Source: Actinomycetes bacterium
Lineage (GTDB): Bacteria > Actinomycetota > Acidimicrobiia > Acidimicrobiales > Palsa-688
NCBI GenBank assembly: GCA_021787035.1
Contig: JAJYMM010000228.1
Location: forward strand, 25,864-89,863
Length of the DNA: 64,000 nucleotides
Direction of reading: 5' to 3'
The notes under the pieces were generated by a model, which did no database searches, was not told the DNA's origin, and saw only the letters and a list, made by a program, of their open reading frames with translations. This document shows positions 44,007-52,275 of this stretch, one piece after another (within the stretch, counting starts at the first letter, position 1; each line of letters starts with the position of its first letter). Both the position numbers and the translations under genes were made by a program.

Positions 44007-45596
44007 CTAGTGGGCGACGAGCGGCCGGGGTGCGCCGGCGCTTCCGGCTCTTTTCTTGTCTCGGCCGTCGGGGACCAGGTAGACGAGCGGAGCCATGCAT
44101 GCAAGCAGCGCTGCCAGGACGAAGAACGACTTTCCAAGGGTGGCTGCCTCGTGCCCCGTGTGCGCAGCGAGGGATGTCGCGAGGGCAATGCCAATGATCG
44201 CCCCTCCCTGGCGCGCCGCACCCCTCAAGCCAGTGATCGCGCCGACATCGTCCGGCGCAAGTTCGATCGAAGCGTTGTTCGCAGCGGGCGCCGACATTCC
44301 GGTGCCAAGCCCTGTGAGGGTGGCTCCGGCTGCGAGCCAGAGGTAAGGCGACCAGAGCGGAGGGGAGGCGATCATGGCAAGACCACTGGCAATGAGTGCT
44401 ATGCCACCGACTATCGGGAGCCGGTAGCCAGTGCGGTGGATGAGCCAGGAGGCCGAGATAGCGAGCACGATTTCACCGATTGCCCGCGCAGTTAGAAGGG
44501 TTCCAGCTGAAAGCGGGGAGAGGCCGTAGCGGTTTTCGGAGAAGAGGGGCACCAGCGAGCCAAAACCGATAGCGCACGCGCCCCACACGAAGTTGATGGC
44601 ATTGGTGGCTGCGAATGCGCGCCCGCGCAGCAGGTGAAGCGGGATGAGGGGGTCTTCGGCACGGCCACAGTGGCGCAGGAACAGCCAACCACTCGCGAGC
44701 GAAAGAACGAAGGGCAGCATGAAGCCGGCTGAGATGACGCCGGCCTCACGGTTGCCTAGGTCGGTGACGGCCATCATTACGCCGAACACGGAAGCTCCCA
44801 TGAGCAACGCCCCCAAAACGTCGGGGCGGGCCGGCCGGCGCTCCGAGCTCGGCAGGTACCTCCAGGCGAGAAGCGTGAAGACGGTGCCGACGGGCACGTT
44901 CACAAGGAACAGACCTCGCCAGCTCCATGTCGCAAGAACGATCCCGCCGGCGATAGGCCCAACCAAGGCCCCGAGGGGAAAGATGCTCGAAAAGAGCCCA
45001 AGGGCACGCTGGCGGTGCTCGCCGAAGTTCTCCATTACGATCCCGCTTGCAGCCGGCAAGAAGGCTGCTCCGCCGGCCGCTTGGAGGACGCGCAGGCCGA
45101 TCAGCATCCCGATGTTGCTCGACAGGCCACAGAGTAAAGAGCTACTAGTGAACAGGACGGCCGCGATAAGGAACACCCGTTTGCGGCCGAAGGTGTCGGC
45201 GACGCGTCCGGCAATTGGCATTACCACTACGAGCCCGAGCTGGTACGCGGTCATGGCCCAGCTGACCCAGTTGATGCTCGTTCCAAGCGCTCTGCGCAGC
45301 GTGGGCAACCCCGTTGCGACGATGGTCCCATCGAGAGAGGACATGAACAGGGCTATTGAGACTATGGCGAAGAGCAGCCAGGGTCCTTTGGTGCGCGGTG
45401 CCGGCGCGGTTGGCTGTAGCGTTAGGCCGGTTGCCCGTGGCGCCGGGCCTGTTGGCCGCGGCATTGCGCCGCTTTGTTGCGGCGTTGGTCTGCTCGTCCT
45501 ATGGCTCCAGGCCGCCGGCCTATTCGCCCGTGCCCGTCCCGCCTTTGTGGCCTCCGTCTCGCTCTTTGCCTTGGGCGGGCTGTCCGCACTGATCAC
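44007..45596 (-). CDS. MFS drug exporter, DHA2 (14-TM) family
   Basis: 529 residues from GTG 45596 with GAGGAGG upstream. About 70 hydrophilic residues with imperfect (R)PTGPAPRATG-like repeats are followed by 14 transmembrane helices. SLDGTIVATGLPTLRRALG is the DHA2 first-helix motif (normally LDxTIVNVALP); GRVADTFGRKRVFL is motif A. Likely proton-coupled export of toxic organics. It lies upstream of and co-directional with MarR-MFS, separated by the 17-bp array, and may be part of the same regulon. Confidence 0.9.
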   Translation of the reverse strand: MISADSPPKAKSETEATKAGRARANRPAAWSHRTSRPTPQQSGAMPRPTGPAPRATGLTLQPTAPAPRTKGPWLLFAIVSIALFMSSLDGTIVATGLPTLRRALGTSINWVSWAMTAYQLGLVVVMPIAGRVADTFGRKRVFLIAAVLFTSSSLLCGLSSNIGMLIGLRVLQAAGGAAFLPAASGIVMENFGEHRQRALGLFSSIFPLGALVGPIAGGIVLATWSWRGLFLVNVPVGTVFTLLAWRYLPSSERRPARPDVLGALLMGASVFGVMMAVTDLGNREAGVISAGFMLPFVLSLASGWLFLRHCGRAEDPLIPLHLLRGRAFAATNAINFVWGACAIGFGSLVPLFSENRYGLSPLSAGTLLTARAIGEIVLAISASWLIHRTGYRLPIVGGIALIASGLAMIASPPLWSPYLWLAAGATLTGLGTGMSAPAANNASIELAPDDVGAITGLRGAARQGGAIIGIALATSLAAHTGHEAATLGKSFFVLAALLACMAPLVYLVPDGRDKKRAGSAGAPRPLVAH

Positions 45597-45840
45597 TTCG
45601 TTGCCTCCTCGAGCGCTGGGACGCGAGCGAAATGCCGGTCGCCCTGGTGCTGCAGGCCGGGAAGACCAGCGACGCCCTCCTAGCGCCGTCCTCGCTACAG
45701 GGTACCCGAACGATCAGCATGCGAGCAATCGTTTTACCAGGAAGGGCTTCCCACGGTTCGCCGGCGTGCCGGTACAGGGCGGACTTGTAGGGTCCGTTGC
45801 TGGCAGGTGAAGGCCTCGCTAGCTCGTGTGGCTGACAGGG

Positions 45841-46010
45841 TGCGCCCCGTTCCGCCCCGCCTCGCGGCTCGCCCCGTCCCCGCCCCGTCCCCGCCCCCGC
45901 GCCCCGCCCTCGCCCCCGCCCGCGCTTCGTCCTGCCCCGTCCTGCCTCGCCCCGTTCCGCCCCGCCCCGCGCCCCGCTCCCGCGCCCCGCCACCCTCCCG
46001 GCACGCCGGA
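45841..46010 (-). repeat. G-run-rich low-complexity tract (possible G-quadruplexes)
   Basis: On the minus strand runs of GGGG recur every 4-12 bases, in GGGGC/GGGGA-type units. It is not a strict tandem array. Confidence 0.6.
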
Positions 46011-46275
46011 CCCCTCAAGACCCGTACGCCCTCGTCAGCTATCGGAGTTGCACATGCCCTGCTACCGAGAAGCGGCTGGCGGCGGTCCCCTGCCCACGGT
46101 CCGCGCTTTTGAGGACGCTCGTGCGGCCTTCTGTACAAAAAACTCAGGAATGGGTTTGGGCTCTAGCCACATCCAGTCGAAAAACGCGCATTTTCGGGCA
46201 TTAAACCGAGGAGTGCGACGTCCGCCGAATCACATTGGTTACTTTTTCGCGCGGCCACGAACACTCCTCGCCCTC

Positions 46276-46330
46276 CCGCCGGCGCCAGCCCCGCCGGCGC
46301 CAGCCCCGTCGGCGCCAGCCCCGCCGGCGC
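46276..46330. repeat. 15-bp tandem repeat beside the LacI stop codon
   Basis: CCGCCGGCGCCAGCC occurs three times (one with T for C) plus a 10-base partial copy, ending 4 bases from the minus-strand stop at 46334-46336. Confidence 0.9.
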
Positions 46331-46333
46331 GGG

Positions 46334-47353
46334 TCACGGCTCCTTTGGGGGCGCGGTTGAGGAGCGCAGGACCAGCTGGGGGGGAGGTTCGCGCACAACG
46401 ATGTCTTGCGCCGGTTTACCGCTCAACTGGTCAATGAGCGAGCGCACCGCTTGGGCGCCGACTTCGTAATAGGGCATCTTGACCGTCGTGAGCGCCGGCC
46501 AGGTGTGCTCTGCTACCCACTCGTCGTGGTAGGCGACAACCGAGATCTCGGACGGGACGTCGACGCCGAGCCGGCGGAGGGCCGTCAGGGCGCCGATCGC
46601 TCCATTGACGTTGGCCACGACGACGCCCGTCGGCCTAGGAGTGCCGGCGTAGAGGATCTCGACGGCGCTTTCCGCAGCCTCGGGGGTGTAACCGAGGCGG
46701 CACACCAGGCTCTCGCGCCTACGCAGTCCCGCCTCGTGGAGCGCGAGCGCGTAGCCATGCTCGCGCCGGCGGGCAATGTCGCTGTGGGGAACACCCCCGA
46801 TGAGGGCGATGCGCTTGTGCCCGAGGGAGATCAGGTGCTGAGTGGCGAGCTTGGCGCCGGCGACGTCGTCCAGGATGACCGAGCCTCGCCGTCCAGGCGT
46901 TCGCGAGGTGACAAGGACGACACGGGCGTCATTGGCCACCAAGCTTTCTAGCGCCTGGTCAGAGAGGTCGTCGTGGCGCTGCAGCACGAACCCGTCAACC
47001 CGGCCTTCGCCCACGAGGCGTCGCAGTGTGTCGCTGCCTGCAGCGATCGTGTCGGCAAGGCCGATCAGCACCGTGTAATTGGCTGCCTCTGCGGCCTCGG
47101 TGGCGCCAGCGAGTAGGTCCGCGAAGAGCGGGCTGCTCACGTTCGGCGTAATGAGCGCAAGTGCATTGGAACGGGCGAGGCGGAGCGCTCTGCCGGCATA
47201 GTTGGCGGTGTAGTTGAGGTCCTTGGCCACCTGGAGTACCCGCTGGCGGGTCTCCTCTCTGGCCCGGACCGTCGGGTCCCCATTTAAGACGCGCGACACG
47301 ACCGAGACGGAGACTCCCGCCTGGCGGGCGATCTCGGTCAGCTTGGTGGCCAT
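46334..47353 (-). CDS. LacI-family transcriptional regulator (second regulator of the sugar locus)
   Basis: 339 residues. The N-terminal helix-turn-helix TEIARQAGVSVSVVSRVLNGDPTVRAREETRQRV with the hinge region NYTANYAGRALRLARS is standard LacI. The C-terminal periplasmic-binding-like sensor includes DGFVLQRHDDL, GHKRIALIGG and PSEISVVAYHDEWVAEHTWPALTTVKMP. It is the last gene of a co-directional set after the sugar permeases (186-base gap) and probably senses the imported sugar or a derivative. The C-terminus ends in a short Pro/Lys tail. Confidence 0.92.
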   Translation of the reverse strand: MATKLTEIARQAGVSVSVVSRVLNGDPTVRAREETRQRVLQVAKDLNYTANYAGRALRLARSNALALITPNVSSPLFADLLAGATEAAEAANYTVLIGLADTIAAGSDTLRRLVGEGRVDGFVLQRHDDLSDQALESLVANDARVVLVTSRTPGRRGSVILDDVAGAKLATQHLISLGHKRIALIGGVPHSDIARRREHGYALALHEAGLRRRESLVCRLGYTPEAAESAVEILYAGTPRPTGVVVANVNGAIGALTALRRLGVDVPSEISVVAYHDEWVAEHTWPALTTVKMPYYEVGAQAVRSLIDQLSGKPAQDIVVREPPPQLVLRSSTAPPKEP

Positions 47354-47539
47354 ACTGTCAGGCTATTGCCCCGAGTGCCCGGGGACTGGCACCCCGCCCG
47401 GCTGCGCGCCCTGCCGCACGGCGCCGCGAGCGCCGGTCGCCCAGCGCGCCGCGAGCACCGAGTGGATAGGTGCCCCGCCCGGCCGGGTGGCGACGCCGCC
47501 ACTGCGCAACCGGGCGAAGGCTGCCTGTACTAACACCTG

Positions 47540-48376
47540 CTACCCCTTGACGGCGCCGGCGGTGAGCCCGGAGACCACCGCCTTGCGGAAGATGAGGACC
47601 AAAGCTGCGACCGGGATCACGGACAGGACGCTCGCGGCAAAATAGGCCCCGTACGGCACTGTGAACTGTGCTCCGAACGACGCGATGCCGACCGGGATCG
47701 TCTTTTTCCCGAAGTCGAACGAGAGCGCCATCAGGAACTCGGTCCAGCACGCCGTAAACGTGAAGACCCCAGCAGTGAAGATGCCAGGTGTCACCTGGGG
47801 CACGATGACCTGGACTAAGGTCCGAAGCGCCCCGGCGCCGTCGATGCGGGCGCTCTCCTCCATCGAGCGGGAGATGCCGAGAAAGTAGTTGCGGAGGATC
47901 CAGATGGCGAACGGCAAGTTGAACGCCGTGTAAGGGAAGATCAGCGCCTGATATGTGTTGAGCCACCCGATGGTCCGCATCACGACGTACAAGGCCGGGA
48001 CCACAGCAATGGTTGGGAAGACCGAGATCATGAGCAGGGTGACCATGATCGGGTACTTGCCACGCATTGGCATCCGCCCGAGGGCGTAACCGGCCAGAGT
48101 GCCGAGGAAGAGGACGAGGGTCGTCGTGCAAACGGCCACTATGACCGAGTTCAAGATGAAATGGGCGAAGCCGTCGTTGAAGGCTGCAGTGTAGCTCGAG
48201 GTGCTGACGGGAACGGGGAAAAGTTGAGCAGGGCTCGCGCTTACGTTGCTCTGGGTCTTGAAAGACGACGCCACCATCCAGTATAGCGGCACGATCACGA
48301 AAAGGGCGATTATGAAAGAGCCAACGGTGGAAAAGTTGAAATAGCGCCCCCAGCCGCGGTGAATGCGCATGCTCAT
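47540..48376 (-). CDS. Sugar ABC transporter permease, MalG type (CUT1)
   Basis: 278 residues from ATG 48376, which overlaps the stop of the upstream permease (TAATG); upstream in-frame codons are inside that gene. Six transmembrane helices and the EAA loop EESARIDGAGALRTLVQVIVPQVTPG, which docks to the ATPase. It forms the inner-membrane channel with the MalF-type partner. No ATPase gene is in this operon. Confidence 0.93.
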   Translation of the reverse strand: MSMRIHRGWGRYFNFSTVGSFIIALFVIVPLYWMVASSFKTQSNVSASPAQLFPVPVSTSSYTAAFNDGFAHFILNSVIVAVCTTTLVLFLGTLAGYALGRMPMRGKYPIMVTLLMISVFPTIAVVPALYVVMRTIGWLNTYQALIFPYTAFNLPFAIWILRNYFLGISRSMEESARIDGAGALRTLVQVIVPQVTPGIFTAGVFTFTACWTEFLMALSFDFGKKTIPVGIASFGAQFTVPYGAYFAASVLSVIPVAALVLIFRKAVVSGLTAGAVKG

Positions 48377-49326
48377 TAGGCCGGCACCTCCTCTTTGCCA
48401 ACCTGCTGCCTGAAGGCACGCAGGAAGACTAGGCACATCATGACTACCAGCAAAGCGGCGCTCACGGCGACTGCGGCGCCAGGGCCGAAGTTGATGTCCG
48501 TGAACATCGTGTTATAAGCGAGGATAGCGAGGGACTGGGTGGAGGTCCCAGGGCCACCGCTGGTGAGGACGTAAGGCAGGTCGAAAATCCCGAAAGCTTG
48601 CAGGGCTCGGAAGAGGACTGCGAGGCCTATTGTCGGGCGGAGGAGCGGTAATGTCACCCGCCAGAATATGTCCCAGCTTGACGCGCCGTCCACCTCAGAC
48701 GCCTCGAAGAGCTCACGGGGGATCATCACGAGGCCGGCTAGCACGATTATGGTCACGAAAGGCGTGGTTTTCCAGACGTCTGCGACCATGAGGGCGAGCG
48801 TCGCCGACAAGGGGGTGCCGAGGGCGTTGGGCCAGATGCTGTCCAATACCCCGAAGCTCGCATTGTAGATGTAGCTCCACAGCTCGGCTGAGATCACGGT
48901 TATGAGCGACCACGGGATGAGCAAGAGGGCCATCATCAGGCCTCGCCCGCCGGTGAGGTTCTCTAGCACCAATGCAAAAATGGTGCCTATCACCAGCTCG
49001 ACCACGACAGTCACGATCGTGTACACGACGGTCCACCACAACGCGTGCTGCCAAAGGCCAGAGGTCACCATGAGGTGGTAGTTGGAAAACGTTGCGCCGG
49101 TGAAACTGAAGCCGCTCGATGTCACGTTGACGTGTTCGAAGGACATGAAGATGGCAAAGACGATCGGGGCGATCGTGACGATGCCGATGACCACTAGCGC
49201 GGGTGCCGCGAAACCCCAGCCGAGGCGGGCATACCGGCGCTGGATCAGGTCAGGGAGGATCTTGGGTGGCGCACCACGGCTGGGAGGGGCAACCACCTTG
49301 CCGGGTGCCAACTCGGTAGATGCCAA
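48376..49326 (-). CDS. Sugar ABC transporter permease, MalF type (CUT1)
   Basis: 316 residues from TTG 49326 with AAAGGAAGG upstream. Six transmembrane helices after a 30-residue hydrophilic N-terminus. The EAA loop is EASEVDGASSWDIFWRVTLPLLRP. It pairs with the MalG-type subunit. It follows the binding-protein gene across a 101-base gap containing a stable hairpin. Confidence 0.93.
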   Translation of the reverse strand: MASTELAPGKVVAPPSRGAPPKILPDLIQRRYARLGWGFAAPALVVIGIVTIAPIVFAIFMSFEHVNVTSSGFSFTGATFSNYHLMVTSGLWQHALWWTVVYTIVTVVVELVIGTIFALVLENLTGGRGLMMALLLIPWSLITVISAELWSYIYNASFGVLDSIWPNALGTPLSATLALMVADVWKTTPFVTIIVLAGLVMIPRELFEASEVDGASSWDIFWRVTLPLLRPTIGLAVLFRALQAFGIFDLPYVLTSGGPGTSTQSLAILAYNTMFTDINFGPGAAVAVSAALLVVMMCLVFLRAFRQQVGKEEVPA

Positions 49327-49362
49327 TCTGGGTTCCTTCCTTTGGGGAGGGTTGTTGTGCCA

Positions 49363-49396
49363 CCAATGCTGGTGGCCCGAGGACCACCAGCATTGG
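49363..49396 (-). terminator. Intercistronic hairpin between sugar-binding-protein and permease genes
   Basis: CCAATGCTGGTGG (49363-49375) and CCACCAGCATTGG (49384-49396) form a perfect 13-bp stem with an 8-nt loop. It is 32 bases after the binding-protein stop and lacks a U-run. It is better read as a partial terminator or mRNA-stabilising hairpin than a full stop. Confidence 0.6.
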
Positions 49397-49427
49397 CATG
49401 TGACTTAGCGTTGCATGGCTTGGGTTA

Positions 49428-50783
49428 TTACAGCCCGCTCGAACTACTGACGGCCGTAGCGACCTGGCTGGCCATTGCGCTCGCAGCCGCACTTGGGCTC
49501 TTTGAGCCGGCGATGGCCGAGTTGAAGTTACTGAAGATTGCCTGCGAGACCTTCGGGTAGTTGGGGCTCTGCGCCGGCCTCGCGATCAGCCTCGTCTTCG
49601 ACAGGATCGCGAATGGGGGGTTGAGCGCCTTGACCTTCGGGTCGGACCGCACGGCTTGGTTGGTCGGGATCTCGGAGAACGGCGGATGGGCCTCAATGTT
49701 TTGGCCCTGCACACCCGTAATGAAGTTGATGAACTTGAGGTCAGCGCTTATGAACCGGGAGTGGGGGTTGATGTAGAGGTTCCAGCCTCCGATCGTCGAG
49801 TAACCGGGGTAGGACTGGCCGGCGAAGGTCGGCAGCGGTGCCACCCCGACCTTGCCAGCAGACTTCATGCCCTTGGCGTTGGCCTCGGCGTACGCGTAGT
49901 CCCAGTTGCGAAGGAAGGCCGCTTGACCGTTTTGGAAAGCGTCCATGGCTTGGGGTTCCTGGAACGTGTCGACCGCTGCGGGCGAGGCGCCCGAGGTTAC
50001 GAGGCTGCGTACGAAGGCGAGCGCCTTGGTGACCTTGGCTGTGTTCAGCACGGACTTGGTGTCAGTTGCGTTGAGCACCTGGCCACCGGTATCGGCGTAG
50101 TACTCCATGAAGTCACAGGTGCCACCTTCATAGGACGCACCTTCCCAGACGAAGCCGTATTTCACCTTGCCTTGCTTGACGAGGGTCACAGCGTCGGACT
50201 TGAGTTGCTCCCAGGTCGTCGGCACGGACATGTGGTCAGCGGCCAAGAGGTCCTTCCGGTAGTACAAGAAGCCCTGGTCCTGGAAGAACGGCGCCCCGTA
50301 GACCTGGCCCTTATAGCTCGCGCCGGCAACGAGGCCCGGAGCAAAGCGGTTGAAGAAGCTCTTCGGCTCGTACTTGGACAGGTCGAGCGCCAAGTTGTGC
50401 GCCCCAAACTGGCCAGGCCAGATGACGTCGCCCATGAACACGTCCGGGCTCTTGGCACCTCCCGAGATGGTTGTCACCAAGTCGGCTCGGTTGGTGTCGG
50501 TGCTGGTCGGCGCAGTTTCGAGCTTGACGTGGATATTGGGGTTGGCCTTCTCGAAGGCATTGATCTCCGTCAGGCGCAGGTCCGGCCCGCTAGTCGAGAT
50601 CGGGCTGGCCCACCACGTGATCGTCGTGACCTTGGAGGCGTGGCGGGTGCTGGCGAAGGCGTTCGGTGCTCCCACAACGCCAGCTACCATGAGGGCAGAG
50701 GCCAGGGCGCCGACGGCGCTACCGGCCTTAAGGCGCCGAGACATTGCGATCGTTCCCCGGCGCTCGGGGGTTGTGCGCTTCAT
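49428..50783 (-). CDS. Extracellular sugar-binding protein of a CUT1 ABC importer
   Basis: 451 residues. Signal sequence (AVGALASALMVAGVVGAPNAFAS) with an AxA-type cleavage region and no lipobox Cys; the ATG at 50744 (residue 14) is an alternative start. The mature part TITWWASPISTSGPDLRLTEINAFEKANPNIHVK... is a family 1 solute-binding protein, with WNLYINPHS and KFINFITG near the C-terminus. It captures an oligosaccharide or disaccharide; the sugar cannot be identified. Its ribosome site lies within the end of the upstream LacI gene (9 bases away). Confidence 0.92.
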   Translation of the reverse strand: MKRTTPERRGTIAMSRRLKAGSAVGALASALMVAGVVGAPNAFASTRHASKVTTITWWASPISTSGPDLRLTEINAFEKANPNIHVKLETAPTSTDTNRADLVTTISGGAKSPDVFMGDVIWPGQFGAHNLALDLSKYEPKSFFNRFAPGLVAGASYKGQVYGAPFFQDQGFLYYRKDLLAADHMSVPTTWEQLKSDAVTLVKQGKVKYGFVWEGASYEGGTCDFMEYYADTGGQVLNATDTKSVLNTAKVTKALAFVRSLVTSGASPAAVDTFQEPQAMDAFQNGQAAFLRNWDYAYAEANAKGMKSAGKVGVAPLPTFAGQSYPGYSTIGGWNLYINPHSRFISADLKFINFITGVQGQNIEAHPPFSEIPTNQAVRSDPKVKALNPPFAILSKTRLIARPAQSPNYPKVSQAIFSNFNSAIAGSKSPSAAASAMASQVATAVSSSSGL

Positions 50784-50791
50784 ATCTATGT

Positions 50792-52018
50792 TTATCCTTT
50801 CTTTTCCTTTGTTGTTGCAAGCCGCTTGTTTCCCGCTGGGCGGGCCATGGGCGGCCGTGTTAGGGGGTCATGGCCATTGGCGCGTGCGGGCCGGGAGGAC
50901 CGGCGGGCACTATCACTTTTGGCGCCGGCAACGGCGGGCTGCCGTCCGGCCAGGATGGCGCGTGCCGTCCTGCGAGTCGGTGCGCCTGTAGTGGCGCGCA
51001 CAATTAAGTGGGTAGGGGCGCGAAGGCGGACCGGCTTGGCGCCATTGCCTTGCGCGGAACGCACGAGGTGCCAGGCGATCATGCGGCCCTGCTCGGCGAC
51101 GTCCTGGGCAACGGTCGTGAGGCCGAAGTAAGAAGCCATCGGGTGGTTGTCGAAACCCACCACGGACATATCTTCGGGCACCCGTAACCCGACCCTCCCG
51201 AGGACACGGAGAGCCCCGAAGGCCATCTCGTCACACTCGGCAAAGATCGCCGTGGGCAAGACGTCGCGCGCGAGGAGGTCGACGGTGGCCTCCTCCCCGC
51301 CCTCGACCGTGAACGCCCCCTGTGCTTCGAGGTCCGGTCCGGCCGGGAGCCCTGCAGCCTTCAGAGCCGCGAGGTACCCGTCCCGGCGCCGAGGAGGGAC
51401 GGTGAAGTGCATGGGCTCTCGCGGGTCTCCGGCGATTATCGCGATCCGCTCGTGGCCGAGGTTGACGAGGTGCTGTACGGCTCTCCGAGCGCTGGACACG
51501 TCGTCTATACAGACGCTCGAGAACCCATCGACTTCGGTCCCCGCCATGCACACAGGCACGTCAAGGGAGCGTAGGGCGTGGATCTCGGGATCTGATAGCG
51601 CAAGCGTTGCGAGCAGTACGCCGTCGACTCGCTTTCGCAAGATGCCCGATGAGAAGTACCTCTGGCGTATCTCGGTGTCACCTAAGTGGTAAAGCAGGAG
51701 GTCAAGTCCTGCTTCGCGCACCACCGCCTCCGCTCCCCCGAGCAGCTCTGCGAAAAACCATCTAGTCAGGTAAGGCATCACTACTGCGACCGTGCCGGTG
51801 CGGCCTGTCGCGAGGCGGTATGCGGCAGGCGAGACGGTGTACCCGAGGCTTTCTGCAGCAGCGCGGATGCGCTCGGTCGTGGCGGCCGACACGCCACCCA
51901 CGCCCCGAAGGGACCTCGACACGCTCGACGGCGAGACGCCGGCCAAGTCGGCCACGTCCTTTATCGTTGCCTTTTCCATCCCCCCAGATCCCTGCCAGCC
52001 CGGCGGCCGACGAGACAT
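50792..52018 (-). CDS. LacI-family transcriptional regulator (first gene of the sugar operon)
   Basis: 408 residues from ATG 52018; the ATG at 51979 (MEKATIKDV) matches the family start better but has a G-run directly against it. HTH: ATIKDVADLAGVSPSSVSRSLRGVGGVSAATTERI. Sensor domain: ERIAIIAGDP, CDEMAFGALRVLGRVGLRVPEDMSVVGFDNHPMASYFGLTTV. The last 65 residues (RRTARAILAGRQPA... ending KEKKG) are an unusual basic tail. A 20-bp palindrome 22 bases upstream suggests autorepression of the LacI-SBP-permease operon. Confidence 0.92.
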   Translation of the reverse strand: MSRRPPGWQGSGGMEKATIKDVADLAGVSPSSVSRSLRGVGGVSAATTERIRAAAESLGYTVSPAAYRLATGRTGTVAVVMPYLTRWFFAELLGGAEAVVREAGLDLLLYHLGDTEIRQRYFSSGILRKRVDGVLLATLALSDPEIHALRSLDVPVCMAGTEVDGFSSVCIDDVSSARRAVQHLVNLGHERIAIIAGDPREPMHFTVPPRRRDGYLAALKAAGLPAGPDLEAQGAFTVEGGEEATVDLLARDVLPTAIFAECDEMAFGALRVLGRVGLRVPEDMSVVGFDNHPMASYFGLTTVAQDVAEQGRMIAWHLVRSAQGNGAKPVRLRAPTHLIVRATTGAPTRRTARAILAGRQPAVAGAKSDSARRSSRPARANGHDPLTRPPMARPAGNKRLATTKEKKG

Positions 52019-52039
52019 ATATTAGCTCTAGAACGACTT

Positions 52040-52059
52040 CAACGCAAGCGGTTGCGTTG
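52040..52059. promoter_or_regulatory. LacI-type operator palindrome
   Basis: CAACGCAA (52040-52047), GCGG, TTGCGTTG (52052-52059): perfect 8-bp arms just upstream of the LacI gene at 52018. Form and place fit an autoregulatory LacI-family operator. Confidence 0.65.
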
Positions 52060-52275
52060 AGTGCTGGCAGCAAACTCGGCCGACAGGCGAGCCCTCCAGC
52101 GCCTGCAGTACCCAAACGGTTGGGTTGTTCCTCCTTTGGTTGAGGACGATACCCCCTCTAGGCGCTTTTGGCTTGTCAAAGGTTTTGAGAGCCGCGGGAA
52201 AGCGTGGCCTCGGTGCGCCAGTGGTTGGTGCCCGAGCCCAGCGGGGGGCGGCGAGGCAACGGCAATCCACGCGGT

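Larger units (their letters stand above)
45597..46333. other. 737-bp gap with C-rich and repeat sequence, no supported gene
   Basis: From about 45841 to 46010 the plus strand is strongly C-rich (runs of CCCCG/CCCC), so the minus strand has many closely spaced G-runs. A 15-bp repeat (46276-46330) ends it. Open frames here encode only Arg/Gly/Pro-rich sequence and overlap on both strands, so I do not call them. Confidence 0.6.

Noticed and set aside
45734..46138. 134-residue Gly/Arg-rich minus-strand frame in the G-run tract
   Set aside because: Pure low-complexity product, no ribosome site or homology, with opposing open frames.
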